A DNA stretch of 64,000 bases from Hyposmocoma kahamanoa (GCF_003589595.1 NW_020653337.1:6094217-6158216); one strand, 5' to 3'; counted from the stretch's first letter, positions 1 to 10,589 are shown. The notes: generated by a model not told the origin, from the letters alone. Made by a program: numbers and translations.

Positions 1-177
1 AAATTTTTCTGTATCTAAAGGACCAATAAACGTTTTTGACGTAACTCCACTTATGTTTAAGATCATACGGTTCGTTTTGACGAGGACTTCCATCTGCGTT
101 TCAGTTGTCGTTGACGCGGACGCAGCAACGATCACAGTAAAACAGATAAGTAGAGCTTTGAAGTCAGTTGTTTTTTT
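1..177 (-). CDS. Possible partial exon with signal-peptide-like segment, running off the left edge
   Basis: On the minus strand there is no stop from the TAA at 178-180 to the window edge, 59 codons. Codons 6-22 give a basic residue followed by a hydrophobic, Ala/Ser-ending run (KALLICFTVIVAASAS), which looks like a secretion signal, then a polar segment rich in Thr, Val and Lys. No ATG precedes the hydrophobic run, so if this is a gene the start lies in an upstream exon, or the ATG is lost. No clear splice acceptor is visible. I do not recognise the family. It could be chance open sequence; it is listed because it is the only host-like coding candidate in the window. Confidence 0.25.
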
Positions 178-180
178 TTA

Positions 181-716
181 TACAAAATAATTATTAGTAT
201 TCTACAAAATACCGATCACTTTATTAATTATTGGGCCACATGGGTCGTAACATATAGGACTATGGAAATAACGATCTGTTTATGTAAGATGAACCTAAGA
301 AAACAAAACATCTCTCATTACGTTAGATTGCTTTACCAGGCGGCGCAGGCGCGTTAGGTATTTGATAATATTATTTTTATCTCTTAGGTCACAGTTGTGT
401 GGACGTAACGGCACTTGCTTGGAAACATTTCCGCGTGTATCTTTTATATTTGGTAGTTTAAATATTATGGTACATTTGTAGATGTTTTTAAATGTAAGCA
501 ACTCCAAAATATATAGAAAACGTTTGATTATCTTGAAGCTGCTCAAGTCTGAAAAGAGTTGTTTAGTAGAAAGAAAGTAAGAAACATTTATTCGGCTATT
601 TACAATAATATTTCAAACATATCAAATACAAAGAGCACACTGCATATTTAGGTAGGTACAATTGTAATTTTACTCTCGTTTCTCTCGCTTCTCGTTTCTA
701 GGGACAAAGTAGCCGT
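181..716. other. Unassigned AT-rich sequence
   Basis: No recognisable coding, RNA or repeat signature. The 83-codon minus-strand frame at 295-546 has no family features. Confidence 0.4.
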
Positions 717-980
717 GTGTGATAAGCGACACGACGATCCATAATAGGTGCAACGCCACTCTATAGGGCTAGCACGATAGGCCGCGACTACCACGAGAGC
801 GACATACAGCGCGAGATAGTACCATTCTCGTATAGAGATAGCGGCCTATAGTGCCAGCCCTACAGAGCTTTAAGTCGCAAAGATCTGAGAGACACTGCCA
901 CTGCGCCCACCCTGAGACATAAGTTGATAAGTTCCTTGTGCCTGTAATGTCACTAGCACCTTTCAAAACCGGAACGCAGC
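717..980 (-). repeat. RepA copy, interrupted by a MITE
   Basis: A reverse-strand copy of the window's commonest repeat (see 56457-56745). The tail part ('GATAAGCGACACG') and the central part ('GAGACATAAGTTGA') are separated by the 95-bp inverted-repeat insertion at 766-860, so the MITE arrived after RepA. Confidence 0.7.
766..860. mobile_element. Short MITE nested in RepA, TA-flanked
   Basis: The ends are inverted repeats: GGGCTAGCACGATAGGCCGC on the left, and GGGCTGGCACTATAGGCCGC when the right end is reverse-complemented (18 of 20 match). TA dinucleotides flank both sides (764-765, 861-862), as expected of a Tc1/mariner-type MITE. At 95 bp it has no coding capacity. Confidence 0.6.
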
Positions 981-1144
981 AAATACGCCATTTCTTGACA
1001 CTTCTTGACCGTAGAAATAGATAAGGCTTGACTGCTACTAACCCTTAGTTATATACATTACTTACATGCACACATGCTAACACACGTGCAATTCCGAAAT
1101 TCCGGCACCTAACTACTGTAGCGCATAAAAATTAAAGTTTTTTT

Positions 1145-1200
1145 ATAATATCACGTGATGGAACGAACAAGTCGTGCGCCTGATGGTAAGAGAGCGCAGG
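1145..1200 (-). repeat. Truncated RepA tail
   Basis: Only the A-rich-side end is present ('GATGGAACGAACAAGTCGTG', then 'CGCCTGATGGTAAG'). Confidence 0.5.
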
Positions 1201-1319
1201 TCGTTAGAAGTGAGGAGTAACATGCTGACTCGCAGATTTGCTCGATGCACAGAAAGTGTAAAAATAACACTGTTTAAGGCTATAGCACGTCATTTTACTC
1301 CAGCAGTCTGTGGTGTCAG

Positions 1320-1710
1320 TACGCCAAACGAGCTTTCAACGCCCTACGTATACAGTATAACAATGTGTTCAGGATGCTATTGCGGCTACCACGCCACTGC
1401 TGCAGCGCGTCAGGAATGGTCGCGGAGGCGCGCACTGATGGCTTTCCCGCTATAATACAAAAGAAGGCTGCTTCTTTTCTTCACCGTGTGCATGGTAGCC
1501 GGAACAGCATACTGATAACACTCGTGAACCGGTTCGATAGTCCCTTGCTATGGCATCTAATACAAAGAGTCATAGGTGTAATTTAAATTAAGTAATTGCA
1601 TATGTGATGTAATTCAAATGTAATGTAGTTTAAATAAGTACCTACTAACATAGTTGCTAAGTCTTACTAACAAATTATGGAAACTTTTTCTGAAATAAAG
1701 TATTAATCAA
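1320..1710 (+). pseudogene. Non-LTR retrotransposon reverse transcriptase, C-terminal scrap with 3' UTR
   Basis: An open stretch from about 1320 to the stop at 1584-1586 encodes the conserved C-terminal tail seen in many lepidopteran LINE polyproteins: 'QYNNVFRMLLRLPRHC', then 'SASGMVAEARTDGF', then 'NRFDSPL'. It lacks the catalytic RT core, so it is a 5'-truncated copy, the usual product of target-primed reverse transcription. An AT-rich 3' UTR with an AATAAAG polyadenylation-like word follows at about 1694. A relative lies at 31455-32158. Confidence 0.7.
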
Positions 1711-2593
1711 TATGATGATTTCAAGAGTAATTTGCTTATCTATGAAGTAGAGATTTCGTAAATTTAAAACATTCACAAATGTAACTAAGAAGGTTATGAC
1801 TACATGCTGTCACAGGAATTTGAATTTTATGCAAATAAATATATCCCAAAACATAACCAAACAACGGTGTTCACGGTAAGTTAACCCATCTTTAGATGAC
1901 AGTTACAAATTACTGTAAGTAATGGGTCAATCTACTTTTAGTACCTTCATAAATCAAGTCGTGGAAACAAAACATCCATTAATTATACATATTGTTCTTA
2001 AAATAATTTAAGATGATAATGATGATATCTTTAAGGAATTAAGTTATACGGTACTTATAATTCACGTAGGGCATATATTTCGAAAAGCCTCACTTCAAGC
2101 AATTTTTCCTTCCCTGATTGACCGAAAGCATAGTACAGTCATGTTGTCAGCGCCGGCACTAGTCACACCCTACGTACCGAACGAAGTGGGACTTTTGCTC
2201 CGCTTATATTACTACACTAAGCTCAAAGTGATGTCGTATATGGATAATCCTTCTTTTATACGTAACCTCTTAGTTTTATTGTGTGTCTATGATTATTATG
2301 TTTGCGGCCTAGCCTTAGCGAAAGTAAAATAAGGATTCGGTTATTCACATGTAGAAAATAAAAGAACAAAAGGCTGTTATAAAAATACAGTGATGTAAAA
2401 AGGTTCAACATAATAAATCCACTTACCCCAAGAAGGCCTACATGCTGTATTCTGATGACGTAAAAGAAGTAAATCACGTGAAGTTAGGGTTTTCAATGAG
2501 GATACTTCATGAGCACGTCCTCTCGCTTTAAGAATTTTGGTGGGAGTAATAACGGAACGAACCAAAGTAAAAATAAAGAAGAAAAGGAATTAT
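1711..2593. other. Unassigned sequence
   Basis: AT-rich. The only frames (2141-2332 +, 2256-2565 -) lack family features. Confidence 0.4.
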
Positions 2594-2865
2594 AGAACGA
2601 TTCAAAATTTCAAAAGTGGCCAGCAGCTTGATTTTGATTGCCTCTTCACAACTGGCCGATCGGAAACTTTTGCCATTTCAAATCGGAACAATAGTTGATT
2701 TAACTCACAAATTAGAAAGATATAGTAGGAATCAGGTTCGTCTTCTCGCTCGGAAACCCATCTGATTTCAAGACACGGATGGGATTTGAATTAAAATCAG
2801 CCTGCAGGAGCCAGAAAGAGGTTGACAAAAGGTGAGATAACAATGAAGGAGGTCGCATCATCACA
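2594..2865 (+). repeat. Degraded repeat shared with 13690-13800, probably a LINE tail
   Basis: 'GAACGATTCAAAATTT' and a downstream 'GAAGGAGGTCGCA' block recur in opposite orientation at 13690-13800, in the same order. The blocks resemble the basic C-terminal tail coding of endonuclease-reverse transcriptase LINEs, but no frame stays open. Confidence 0.3.
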
Positions 2866-3712
2866 TGTTATTTATCAACTTAATAATAGTTGTAATCATT
2901 GTGCTATTAACTTCACCATAGACGCAAAATACTAAAATACAAAACAAGATCCCAGGCTTGAACCCATTAACACCCAGCATTAAAGGATTAAGTCGTACTT
3001 CTCTCTGATTTATTTCAGCGCCTTAAACTCCTATCGCTTTGCATAGTTTGAAATATTACACTGTGTATTAACTGATACTTATTTATAGTAGACATTTCAA
3101 TAACAAAACACAGGTATGACAGACAAATGCTTTGAATTTATACACCATACAGTCAAAAGTACGCTGGGCTTAACATACCAGCTAGCTTAAAGCGGTTACA
3201 CACGGCGAGTTTTGGCGGCAATGCAAACGCGATGCAGTAGCGATGCAATCGCTAATCGTCTACCTTTACACACACGCGCGAATGCAAGCGCGCGACTGTA
3301 CGTTGTACTCTTACGTTGTTACTCTTAAACAACGTGACTTTTGCTAGCGTTATCGCCAATAGAAGAGAAAGACAATTAATGATATTGACATAAGCGTACG
3401 AAATGTCACCTGATCTAACGTAACGAACGATAAATTGGTAGCCAATGTTAATCACTTCCTATTCCATCAAATAGAACGTCCAGCTTGTACCACAACCAAC
3501 ATACAAAGCGTAGCCATAGTGGCAATTGTGACAAGCGCTTGCGCTCGCTATCTATTCTATTGAATGATTACGAAGCGAAAGCCAAAGCCTTGTAGAAAAC
3601 GAAACAAAATGGCGATTGTTTAATCATCTGATGAAGTGTGTGTTGTGTGTACAAGTTTTTAAGACTACTCATACACGGACATACGCATGTAGAATTTGCT
3701 AAACGCTTAGTC
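2866..3712. other. Unassigned, with a GC-rich CGCG-containing patch
   Basis: From about 3190 to 3300 there is a patch of repeated 'GATGCA' and 'GCGCG' words ('CGATGCAGTAGCGATGCAATCG'-like), and at about 3533-3555 a related 'AAGCGCTTGCGCTCGC'. This resembles the ends of some MITEs, but I could not define termini or a target duplication. Confidence 0.3.
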
Positions 3713-4086
3713 GCGGTAGAGCTCCTTTTGAAAGAGTTCGTTCAGGAAAATACTGCCAGCTTTCCTGTGGCTGAACACTTAGTAGCTGTAGCACTTCTTA
3801 TGGGAAGGTTCGGCCAGAAAAGTACTGCCACCTGACCACTTCTGTTGTCAAGCAGTATTGTGAGCATTACTGCATTTCGGTTTTGAAGAGCAAGACTGCT
3901 GGTGAAATTACAGACACAGAACTTGTCAACAGGACTTGTCATGTCTCAGGATGACGAACGCAGTGGCAGTTACCTTTAGATCTTTGTGATTTAAAGCTCT
4001 ATGTGTCACTGCAATTATTTAGAACAGGTGTGCGTTGCTTATCATCTGGCCCACAACTTGTTCGACCCGACACTTGGTAGGTCTCA
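3713..4086 (+). repeat. RepA copy with duplicated head
   Basis: Plus-strand RepA in which the first ~70 bp occurs twice, starting at 3713 and at about 3781 (GTAGAGCTCCTTTTGAAAG and GTAGCACTTCTTATGGGAAG). The rest runs through the usual body to 'CTTGTTCGACCCGACACTTG'. Confidence 0.65.
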
Positions 4087-4089
4087 CAA

Positions 4090-4190
4090 AAAAAATGTTT
4101 CCTTGAAAAAACAAATATACGCGATTTATATCCGAAAAAAAAATGAAAAAAGAGTTTCATTTCCAATGTGTAGCTATAGCGAAACCCTAA
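4090..4190 (+). repeat. Copy of the 'ATATACGCGATTT' repeat, degenerate
   Basis: Contains 'GAAAAAACAAATATACGCGA' and 'AGTTTCATTTCC', which recur at 7533-7625, 17213-17280 and as an inverted pair at 33284-33397. The parent element is not identified. At 17191 the word follows 'GGGCCCGAAACGTCGG', a motif often seen in retroelement 3' UTRs. Confidence 0.5.
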
Positions 4191-5026
4191 AAATATTTTG
4201 TCAATAAATCTTCAATGTAAAAGACGACCTAACGTTAACCGTATAACTCGTATTTTCAGCAACAAAATCTCGTCGATACATTCATCATGTGTCTAAGTTA
4301 AAAGAAATTCTACACCAATATAGAACCACACAACCTAATAGATTTTAAAAGCCGTGTTCTATGTCAAATATATGTCAAGTGCTATACGCCATGTGAATAT
4401 GAACCTTTATTTCCAGACTCTTTTACGCAGTGAGAACAAAAGATGTTGTTCTGTACAAAGTTCGTTCAAACAAAGAAATATTAACCATGGACCTATAACT
4501 CAAGACGATTGTTACATACAGATCGTAACTCTAACGGAAAAAGGTCTAAATTCCGTCTTATTAATTTAGATTGCGCTGATAAGTAGCCTGGAAGTAGTTT
4601 ACTATTATTATTATACAAAATGGCAGTGGACATCAATTAATTCTTCTTTAATATGAAATATGAGTGGTCTGTTTTTTCCCTATAATATTATTAAAATATT
4701 GATAATGACCTAAAATTATTTTCTGAACTTTAACAAATGCGTCTCAATAGATGGCATTGCGTGTAACAAACTAATTTAGAAATTATCGCTTGCTAAACAT
4801 AGGTAGATAGCGGTATTCATAAAAATATGCAATAAGCGCCATCTAGTTAACTTTATTTGGTATTACTAGAAATTAGTGAAGCTTTGATAAATTGCAGCTC
4901 GTCAATGTATAACAAATTAATAGCAAAAACAACTATTTGGTACTCGTCACGACATCTGGTGGAAAAATAAATACTAAATTGTCTTGGGGTCCCGATTAGT
5001 AGTCTCTTGTATTATTGGTCTTTGGT
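4191..5026. other. Unassigned AT-rich sequence
   Basis: No family recognised. Confidence 0.4.
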
Positions 5027-5544
5027 ATCGAGTATGTAACCAGAAATAGGGACGAAATAAAGGCCATACATTCCTGGAAAACTCATCAGTGATACATCTA
5101 CTACTTATAAATATCAACTCTCGTTTGCACTGAAATATGGACAGCGCCAACAACTGACCTATGTGTGTGTACGTCTCCATATATTCCAAAAATGTTCCGT
5201 ATTTATTGTAATAAACATAATATCTCTAACAATGGCGTGCAGTCCCATTTGGTGATGTGAGGGAAAAGCAGCAAAACATCTAATTACAAAACAAACGGAA
5301 TCAAAATTCATCGGTAATTAAATATGAAATATGTAATTTTGCAATTTTCGTTCAATAAAGCAAAGCTCAAGTTAACTGCTCGATTTGAAGTGAAACAATT
5401 GACAACACCCATTGACGACACCTGCCAATTGTTTCGAACTCGGGTTAGCCAATCGGAGTGCAGTTGTCACAGTATTGATATGGCAGAATAGTTTTCAAAC
5501 AAATTAAATGACATTTCATCTTTATTTCTGGTTATATATTCGAT
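5027..5544 (-). mobile_element. ~510-bp MITE, copy 1
   Basis: Similar along its whole length, in reverse complement, to 43450-43957. Both copies begin and end with an inverted repeat of the type ATCGAGTATATAACCAGAAA. A GGT trinucleotide lies on both sides here (5024-5026, 5545-5547) and may be a 3-bp target duplication, but the other copy does not show one. There is no conserved long reading frame, so it is non-autonomous. I cannot name the superfamily. Confidence 0.7.
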
Positions 5545-5700
5545 GGTCCTTGGTAATACGTAACACATACACCACTCGCAATAATTGAATGTGCGCAAAA
5601 TGAGACCAAAAAAATCTCGTTTGGTACAAGTTTAATACAGGTTCACTACGGCGTTTACTCATAACTGTAACGGAGCCTGATTACTGTTTGTGAAGAGTAT

Positions 5701-6132
5701 TAAAAACCGACCTCAAAAGTACGTTGAATTACGTCTATTTGCTAAGTTTTATTGAAATATCCTTAAATTCGCCACTATCCTGTATAGACTTGACACTGGA
5801 GATAATAAAAATCGGTTCTCACTACTCAAAGTACATGAAGAGAAAAACGCTTTGGATTGGAGAAATAGCAAAAATCAACCAATAAAATAATTGCTCTTTA
5901 GTAAAATTTAGGCGCTATTTATAAAAATGAATTTTCATGCGTGAACAGCCACCCTTACAGGTGGATGATTTTCTTCAAAATGAAATGGGACCACTATGGA
6001 AGTACTCCCTTTCCAACAAAAAAAGAATCATGAAAATCGGTTCACAAATTTATCGGAGTTATCGCGTAACATACGTACAAAAAAAATACAGTCCAACTGA
6101 GAACCTCCTCCTTTTTTAAAGTCGGTTAAAAA
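5701..6132 (+). repeat. Lepidopteran foldback repeat 'AACCGACTTC', near complete
   Basis: Starts 'TAAAAACCGACCTCAAAAG' and ends with the inverse 'AAAGTCGGTTAAAAA'. Inside are the family marks 'CCACCCTTACAGGTGG', 'CCCTTTCCAACAAAAAAAG' and 'GAACCTCCTCCTTTTTT'. Repeats with these ends are very common in moth and butterfly genomes. Related copies or pieces lie at 8098-8400, 28281-28540, 38522-38720 and 49620-49870. Confidence 0.7.
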
Positions 6133-6221
6133 TGAACGTTATTTTTAAAGGAATTAAATTACCCAATGTAATGGTTATTAGGCGAAACCTATATCAAGGA
6201 AAAAATCTTCGAAGACATCTT

Positions 6222-6425
6222 TTAGTAGCAGTGAAGAGGTGAAAAAATTCGTCCTGGGAAGTACTGCCACCTTATCTAATTCTGCCTTCAATCAATAGTA
6301 TTAGCATTACTGCGTTCCAGTTTTGAAGGATAAGGGTGAAATTACAGGCACATAGGACTTGTCAACTTATGTCTCAGGTTGACGGGCGCACTGGCTGTAC
6401 CCCTCTGATCTTCACGATGTAAAAA
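6222..6425 (+). repeat. RepA copy, 3'-truncated
   Basis: Runs from the head ('AGTACTGCCACC') through 'CATTACTGCGTTCC' and 'GACTTGTCAACTTATGTCTC' and stops before the tail. Confidence 0.65.
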
Positions 6426-7194
6426 CTTCAACACTATTTGGTCGCTCCTCGCCACTATTTAGGCACAGTGTCATCAGTAAATCAGTACAATAAACAACGC
6501 TAGTCCGACCACACAGCATGATGCTTATACTCCGTCCAACTATTTATTTTACTATGTCTTAAGCATGTCTATGAAGTTCCGTAATTATTGACAGTCAACC
6601 ATAGACAAAGAAATGCAATATTTCATGGACGCTGCTTTTTCTTCAGTAAACTGAAGCGACGTGCTCTTTAGCTCACGATATATTTTATCGAGCCGACAGA
6701 TTATGTAACGAAAATATCTCTGTTGCATAGGTTTTGATACCCGTTTAATAAATCATAAAGGAAATAAATAAATTATCATAATAAATTGTAATTGTTTGTT
6801 ATAATGAATCGTCGCATTCTTCTCCACATGAACTGGAATCATCACTAAAATCCACAGTAACACTAATTATTAATTATTGAGTACAGAATTTGAACACGTC
6901 CTCATACACGATAAAAATTTCTTCTTTAATAAAGTCGATTATTACAAGAAATATAGTTGGACGGAGCACAGCGCGCTAAAACCCTTTGATGTAGCCCGAA
7001 CATTCGCGACGATAGCCGATTAATGGATGGCTATACCTGGGTGTATCGTATCATAGTACGAACCTTCATGGTGATAGTCGCAGGTGCGGCCTCAGCACAA
7101 GAGGATAATCGCTCCAGCAGGAATGGGTTGACGATTATGACACCGATAGTTTCATTTTCTGAGTTCACTAATAAATTATGACGGTAAATATTAT
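6426..7194. other. Unassigned; possible SINE tail near 7090-7140
   Basis: 'CTCCAGCAGGAATGGGTTGA' followed by 'CGATTATGA' resembles the degenerate tail of the SINE described at 16095-16330. The rest is unrecognised. Confidence 0.3.
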
Positions 7195-7690
7195 AGCTAT
7201 AGTAAATGGGGCTGTTATGGCCAATTCAAACAGTGAAAAGTCGATTTTTATTTGCGGAAAATAACGGGTAATTTGTGATAGCCGAAACGAACCCGGAACA
7301 GCATTCGAGACTACCTCGAGAGTATACCCTTTCAAACAAAAAATAATTTTCAAAATCAGTCCGCAATTGACGGAGAAATCGATGAAAAAATGGACATGTC
7401 TATAAAATTTGATGGTTTTTCTCGACTTCCATGGGATTCCCTCATCGGATTCTGACTTGGTAACAATGGAACCACTACGAGAGTGCACTCTTTCAAACAA
7501 AATAATAAAAAATAATTTTGTTCATAATAGGTTTGTTTGAAAAAACAAATATACGCGATTTAAATCCGGAAAAATAGTTTCATTTCCTATGTGTAACAAT
7601 GGCGAAAACCTAAGAACTCGATAAAAAAATAATTTTTAAAATAGGTCCACAATTGACGGAGTAATCTGAAAACATACATACGCAGTTCAT
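7195..7690 (+). repeat. Interspersed repeat shared with 59770-60330, with a 60-bp repeat insert
   Basis: Shares 'CGAACCCGGAACAGCAT', 'ATACCCTTTCAAACAAA' and 'CTGACTTGGT.ACAATGG' in the same order with 59770-60330. The 'ATATACGCGATTTAAATCCG' repeat lies at 7533-7625 within it. Confidence 0.55.
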
Positions 7691-8097
7691 CGTGTATGGA
7701 GCATCTCATGATATACAGCATCATGTATGGAGTTGTTCATGATACGCAGTATATCACATACTTAGTTGAAAGAACTGAACATGAATTTTATGTACCTAAC
7801 TATAGTATCTATTCCAACCAAACGGTAAATAACATTACTAATCCATAATATAACCCACACTTCATCAGCAAGTCCTATCTATCCGCAATTACGTCTATTA
7901 AGGAAATACGTGGTCAGGGTAAGAACGAGAAAATCGATGTGACTTGCGAGCTGAGACTGAACACATTATCGCTTACAATATTTCTGAGTATGTTAGCGCA
8001 CACTGTAACTAATGACAAACTGTACGTGGTACCGCTAGTATAATAAATCCATTTTGAACGTAACGCACACTAAATATAATTATATTTAATATAAACT
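7691..8097. other. Unassigned sequence
   Basis: Short local repeats of 'CATGTATGGAG' and 'CATGATA.ACAG' at 7695-7755; nothing else recognised. Confidence 0.35.
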
Positions 8098-8400
8098 TTT
8101 TTAGCCGACTTCAAAAAAGGAGGAGATTCTCAATTCGACTGTTTTTGTTTTATGTATGTTACACGACAACTCCAGCAACTGTGAACCGATTTTGATGTTT
8201 TTGTTGGAAAGAGGGTACCACGATAGTGGTCCCGTTTAAATTTGAAGAAAATATTCCACCTGTAAGGGTGGCACTAGGGACTTCCAATTTCACACACTTT
8301 ACGGTAACCGATTTGAACAAAACTTGCCAAATAGATGTAATTCCATGAACTTTGGAGGTACTCTGTACTGAGATTATGTCTGACATCACCCACTGCTGGG
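8098..8400 (-). repeat. Foldback 'GACTTC' repeat half, fused to a LINE tail scrap
   Basis: Starts 'AGCCGACTTCAAAAAAGGAG' and carries the family block 'CCACCTGTAAGGGTGG'. It runs into 'TCACCCACTGCTGGGTAT' at 8380-8400, which is the 3' end of the endonuclease-reverse transcriptase LINE also seen at 63733-63980. Confidence 0.6.
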
Positions 8401-8441
8401 TATTGGTATCGGCCTCCAAGTTTCTTTGCTAAATTAAAAGT

Positions 8442-8725
8442 AGCAGTAGAGCTCCTTGTGAAAGAGGTCGTCTGAGGAAGTACTGCCCCTTTACCTATTT
8501 CAGCCGCTAAGGATTAATGTGATTCGGTTTTGAATTGTAAGGGTGTTGGTAAAATTACAAGCACATCGGACTTTCCAACTCATGTCTAAGGGTGACAGCG
8601 CAGTGGCAGTACCCCTCAGTGAATTTTTGTGACTTAAAGATCGCGGCGGCATTGCAACTGTTATGCGCAGGCGTGTCGGTTAGCAGCAGGAGCACGACTT
8701 GTCCCGACACTTGGTATCATAAAAT
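8442..8725 (+). repeat. RepA copy, full length
   Basis: Head 'GCAGTAGAGCTCCTTGTGAA' to tail 'CACTTGGTATCATAAAATAA'. It ends 28 bp before the LTR element at 8754. Confidence 0.7.
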
Positions 8726-8753
8726 AATAATGTTTGCTTTTTCAATGTAGTAC

Positions 8754-8987
8754 TGTAGTCTAGGCTCTACTCTATGAGTAGAATCACTGGCTGAATGAAT
8801 AGTTTTGTATTTAGAATGTTTTGAAAATGAAGTAAGAGAAAAGAATGGAGCATCTTCACATTATTGAATTGAAACCCAACGCAAAAACTATGTGAAAGAA
8901 TATAATAAAGTATATTTTGAAGATTATTCCACTTTAAATTCATAAAAGTACCTCTCACTACGCAATCCGAGCTACGCCCCAGTTACA
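8754..8987 (+). repeat. 5' LTR
   Basis: Begins TGTAGTCTAGG and ends CCCAGTTACA, the expected TG...CA termini. It includes 'AATAAAG' (about 8908) as a candidate polyadenylation signal. Confidence 0.85.
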
Positions 8988-8989
8988 AA

Positions 8990-9005
8990 TGGTGGCGCCG
9001 GTGAA
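8990..9005 (+). promoter_or_regulatory. Candidate primer-binding site
   Basis: TGGTGGCGCCGGTG starts 2 bp after the LTR. TGGCGCC-type sites pair with tRNA 3' ends in many Ty3/gypsy elements. The assignment is by position and sequence only. Confidence 0.45.
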
Positions 9006-10200
9006 TAACCTTGCGATGGATAAGGTATTGGCAGGAATGAAGTATCGTAATGTGATAGTTTATGTTGATAATATATTGGTATATGCAAGTACCTTTGAAG
9101 AATTTAAAAATGCATTAAAGGAGGTTTTGGTTCGATTGCGAAATGCGCATTTAACTTTAAAACCATCTAAGTGTCGTTTTGGTTTTCAGAAGGTGACTGT
9201 TCTGGGACACGAAGTGTCGGCCGAGGGAATTGGTCCGGATAGTAAGAAAGTTGTGGCGATGAAGGAGATAAATCCTTTCCATTTAGTCTAAAGGAAGTGA
9301 GAGCGGTTTTAGGATTGTTCTCTTATTATCGAAAGTTTATTGATAATTTTGCTAGATTAGCGCTTCCCATCACGAGTTTGACAAAAAAAGACAAGGCGTT
9401 TGTTTGAACAAATGAAGCGCAGGAGGCATTTGAGGTGTTAAAAGATCGGATTTGTAAAGCGCTTGTTTTAGGACATTTCTCGTCAAAAAGTGAACAGGTG
9501 ACGCGGCTATATGTGGACAGCAGTGGTTATGCAATTGGAAGTTGTTTAGTGCAGGGAATAAGAGAGATGAAACCTATAGCTTATGCTTCGAGGAAGTTAA
9601 GTGAAGCAGAAAAGAAATATTCTATTACGGTGAAGGAATGTTTAGCACTTATATGGGCGTTAAATTATTTTAAAAGTTATTTATGGGGACTTCGTTTTCA
9701 GGTAGTTACAGATCATCGGGCACTTGTATGGTTAAAAAGCTAGAGAGATATGAGTGGGAGATTAGCCAGATGGGCGTTATCGATTCAAGGTTGGGATTTC
9801 GATATTGTTTATTGTAAGGGTAAAGATAATGTTGTTGCAGATTTCTTGAGTAGGAATCCGTTGCTGGAGGATGTAGTCGAAGATGGAACGTGTGCCGGAG
9901 CAGAGGGACGAGTTAAAGTTATATGTTTTGCGTGTGAATGATGTCCAGAATAAACAAGAGGCGGATGGATTTTGTAGAAATATTATTGATTGCATTCGTT
10001 CGGGTGTTAGTGATAATTATCGAGGCTTCTTTTTACAGAACGGAATTCTTTATAAGAAGTGTCGTTTGAATCAAAATATAGTTGATTTAGTGGTCGTTCC
10101 GTCGGAATTGTTTTCGGAATGTATGAAGGAACTACATGATAGTGTTTGGACAGGCGGACATTTTGGTTTGTTAAAAACTTTTTGAAGGTTTAGACAGAGG
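8997..10200 (+). pseudogene. pol: pol remnant: RT (partial), RNase H, integrase N-terminus
   Basis: The order is RT palm and thumb (8997-about 9400), RNase H (9435-9743), a linker (9750-9890) and the integrase H2C2-type zinc region (9883-10185). In RT the catalytic box reads YVDN where YVDD is normal, followed by 'ILVYASTFEEF'. RNase H keeps its acidic residues: YVDSS, VKECLAL and VTDHRAL (Asp28, Glu68 and Asp93 of the 9435-9743 frame). Breaks are a frameshift near 9280, a stop near 9404 (in GTTTGAACA), a stop at 9741-9743, a frame change near 9890, and a stop at 10183. The integrase catalytic core is missing. Confidence 0.85.
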
Positions 10201-10237
10201 TATTTCATGGTGAATGCTGAAAAGAAGTTTGAATCAT

Positions 10238-10345
10238 ATGTCAAGATGCTCCATTCTTTTCTCTTACTTCATTTTCAAAACATTCTAAATACAAAACTAT
10301 TCATTCAGCCAGTGATTCTACTCATAGAGTAGAGCCTAGACTACA
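10238..10345 (-). repeat. Inverted copy of the first 108 bp of the LTR
   Basis: Reverse complement of LTR bases 1-108 (from ATGTCAAGATGC to GCCTAGACTACA). It abuts the 3' LTR with only the 6-bp purine spacer GAGGGA between (10346-10351), so the two form a near-perfect 108-bp-arm hairpin. The copy carries TGTAGTC at its end, like the 5' LTR, whereas the adjacent 3' LTR has TGCAGTC. Confidence 0.85.
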
Positions 10346-10351
10346 GAGGGA

Positions 10352-10585
10352 TGCAGTCTAGGCTCTACTCTATGAGTAGAATCACTGGCTGAATGAATAG
10401 TTTTGTATTTAGAATGTTTTGAAAATGAAGTAAGAGAAAAGAATGGAGCATCTTGACATTATTGAATTGAAACCAAACGCAAAAACTGTGTGAAAGAATA
10501 CAATAAAGTATATTTTGAAGATTATTCCACTTTAAATTCATAAAAGTACCTCTCGCTACGCAATCCGAGCTACGTCCCAGTTACA
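10352..10585 (+). repeat. 3' LTR
   Basis: Same length as the 5' LTR. Begins TGCAGTCTAGG and ends CCCAGTTACA. The short purine run GAGGGA immediately before it may be what remains of the polypurine tract. Confidence 0.85.
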
Positions 10586-10589
10586 GTAC

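Larger units (their letters stand above)
8754..10585 (+). mobile_element. Ty3/gypsy-type LTR retrotransposon, internally deleted
   Basis: Two direct 234-bp LTRs (8754-8987 and 10352-10585) enclose a decayed pol remnant. The tetranucleotide GTAC flanks the whole unit (8750-8753 and 10586-10589), a typical 4-bp integrase target duplication, so this is one insertion and not a chance pairing. No gag, protease or 5' half of RT is present: about 20 bp after the 5' LTR the sequence is already in the RT palm domain. By eye the LTRs differ at about seven positions, suggesting moderate age. The element cannot encode its own replication. Confidence 0.85.

Noticed and set aside
7168..7500. 110-codon minus-strand open frame
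   Set aside because: Lies in the interspersed repeat shared with 59770-60330 and has no family features.
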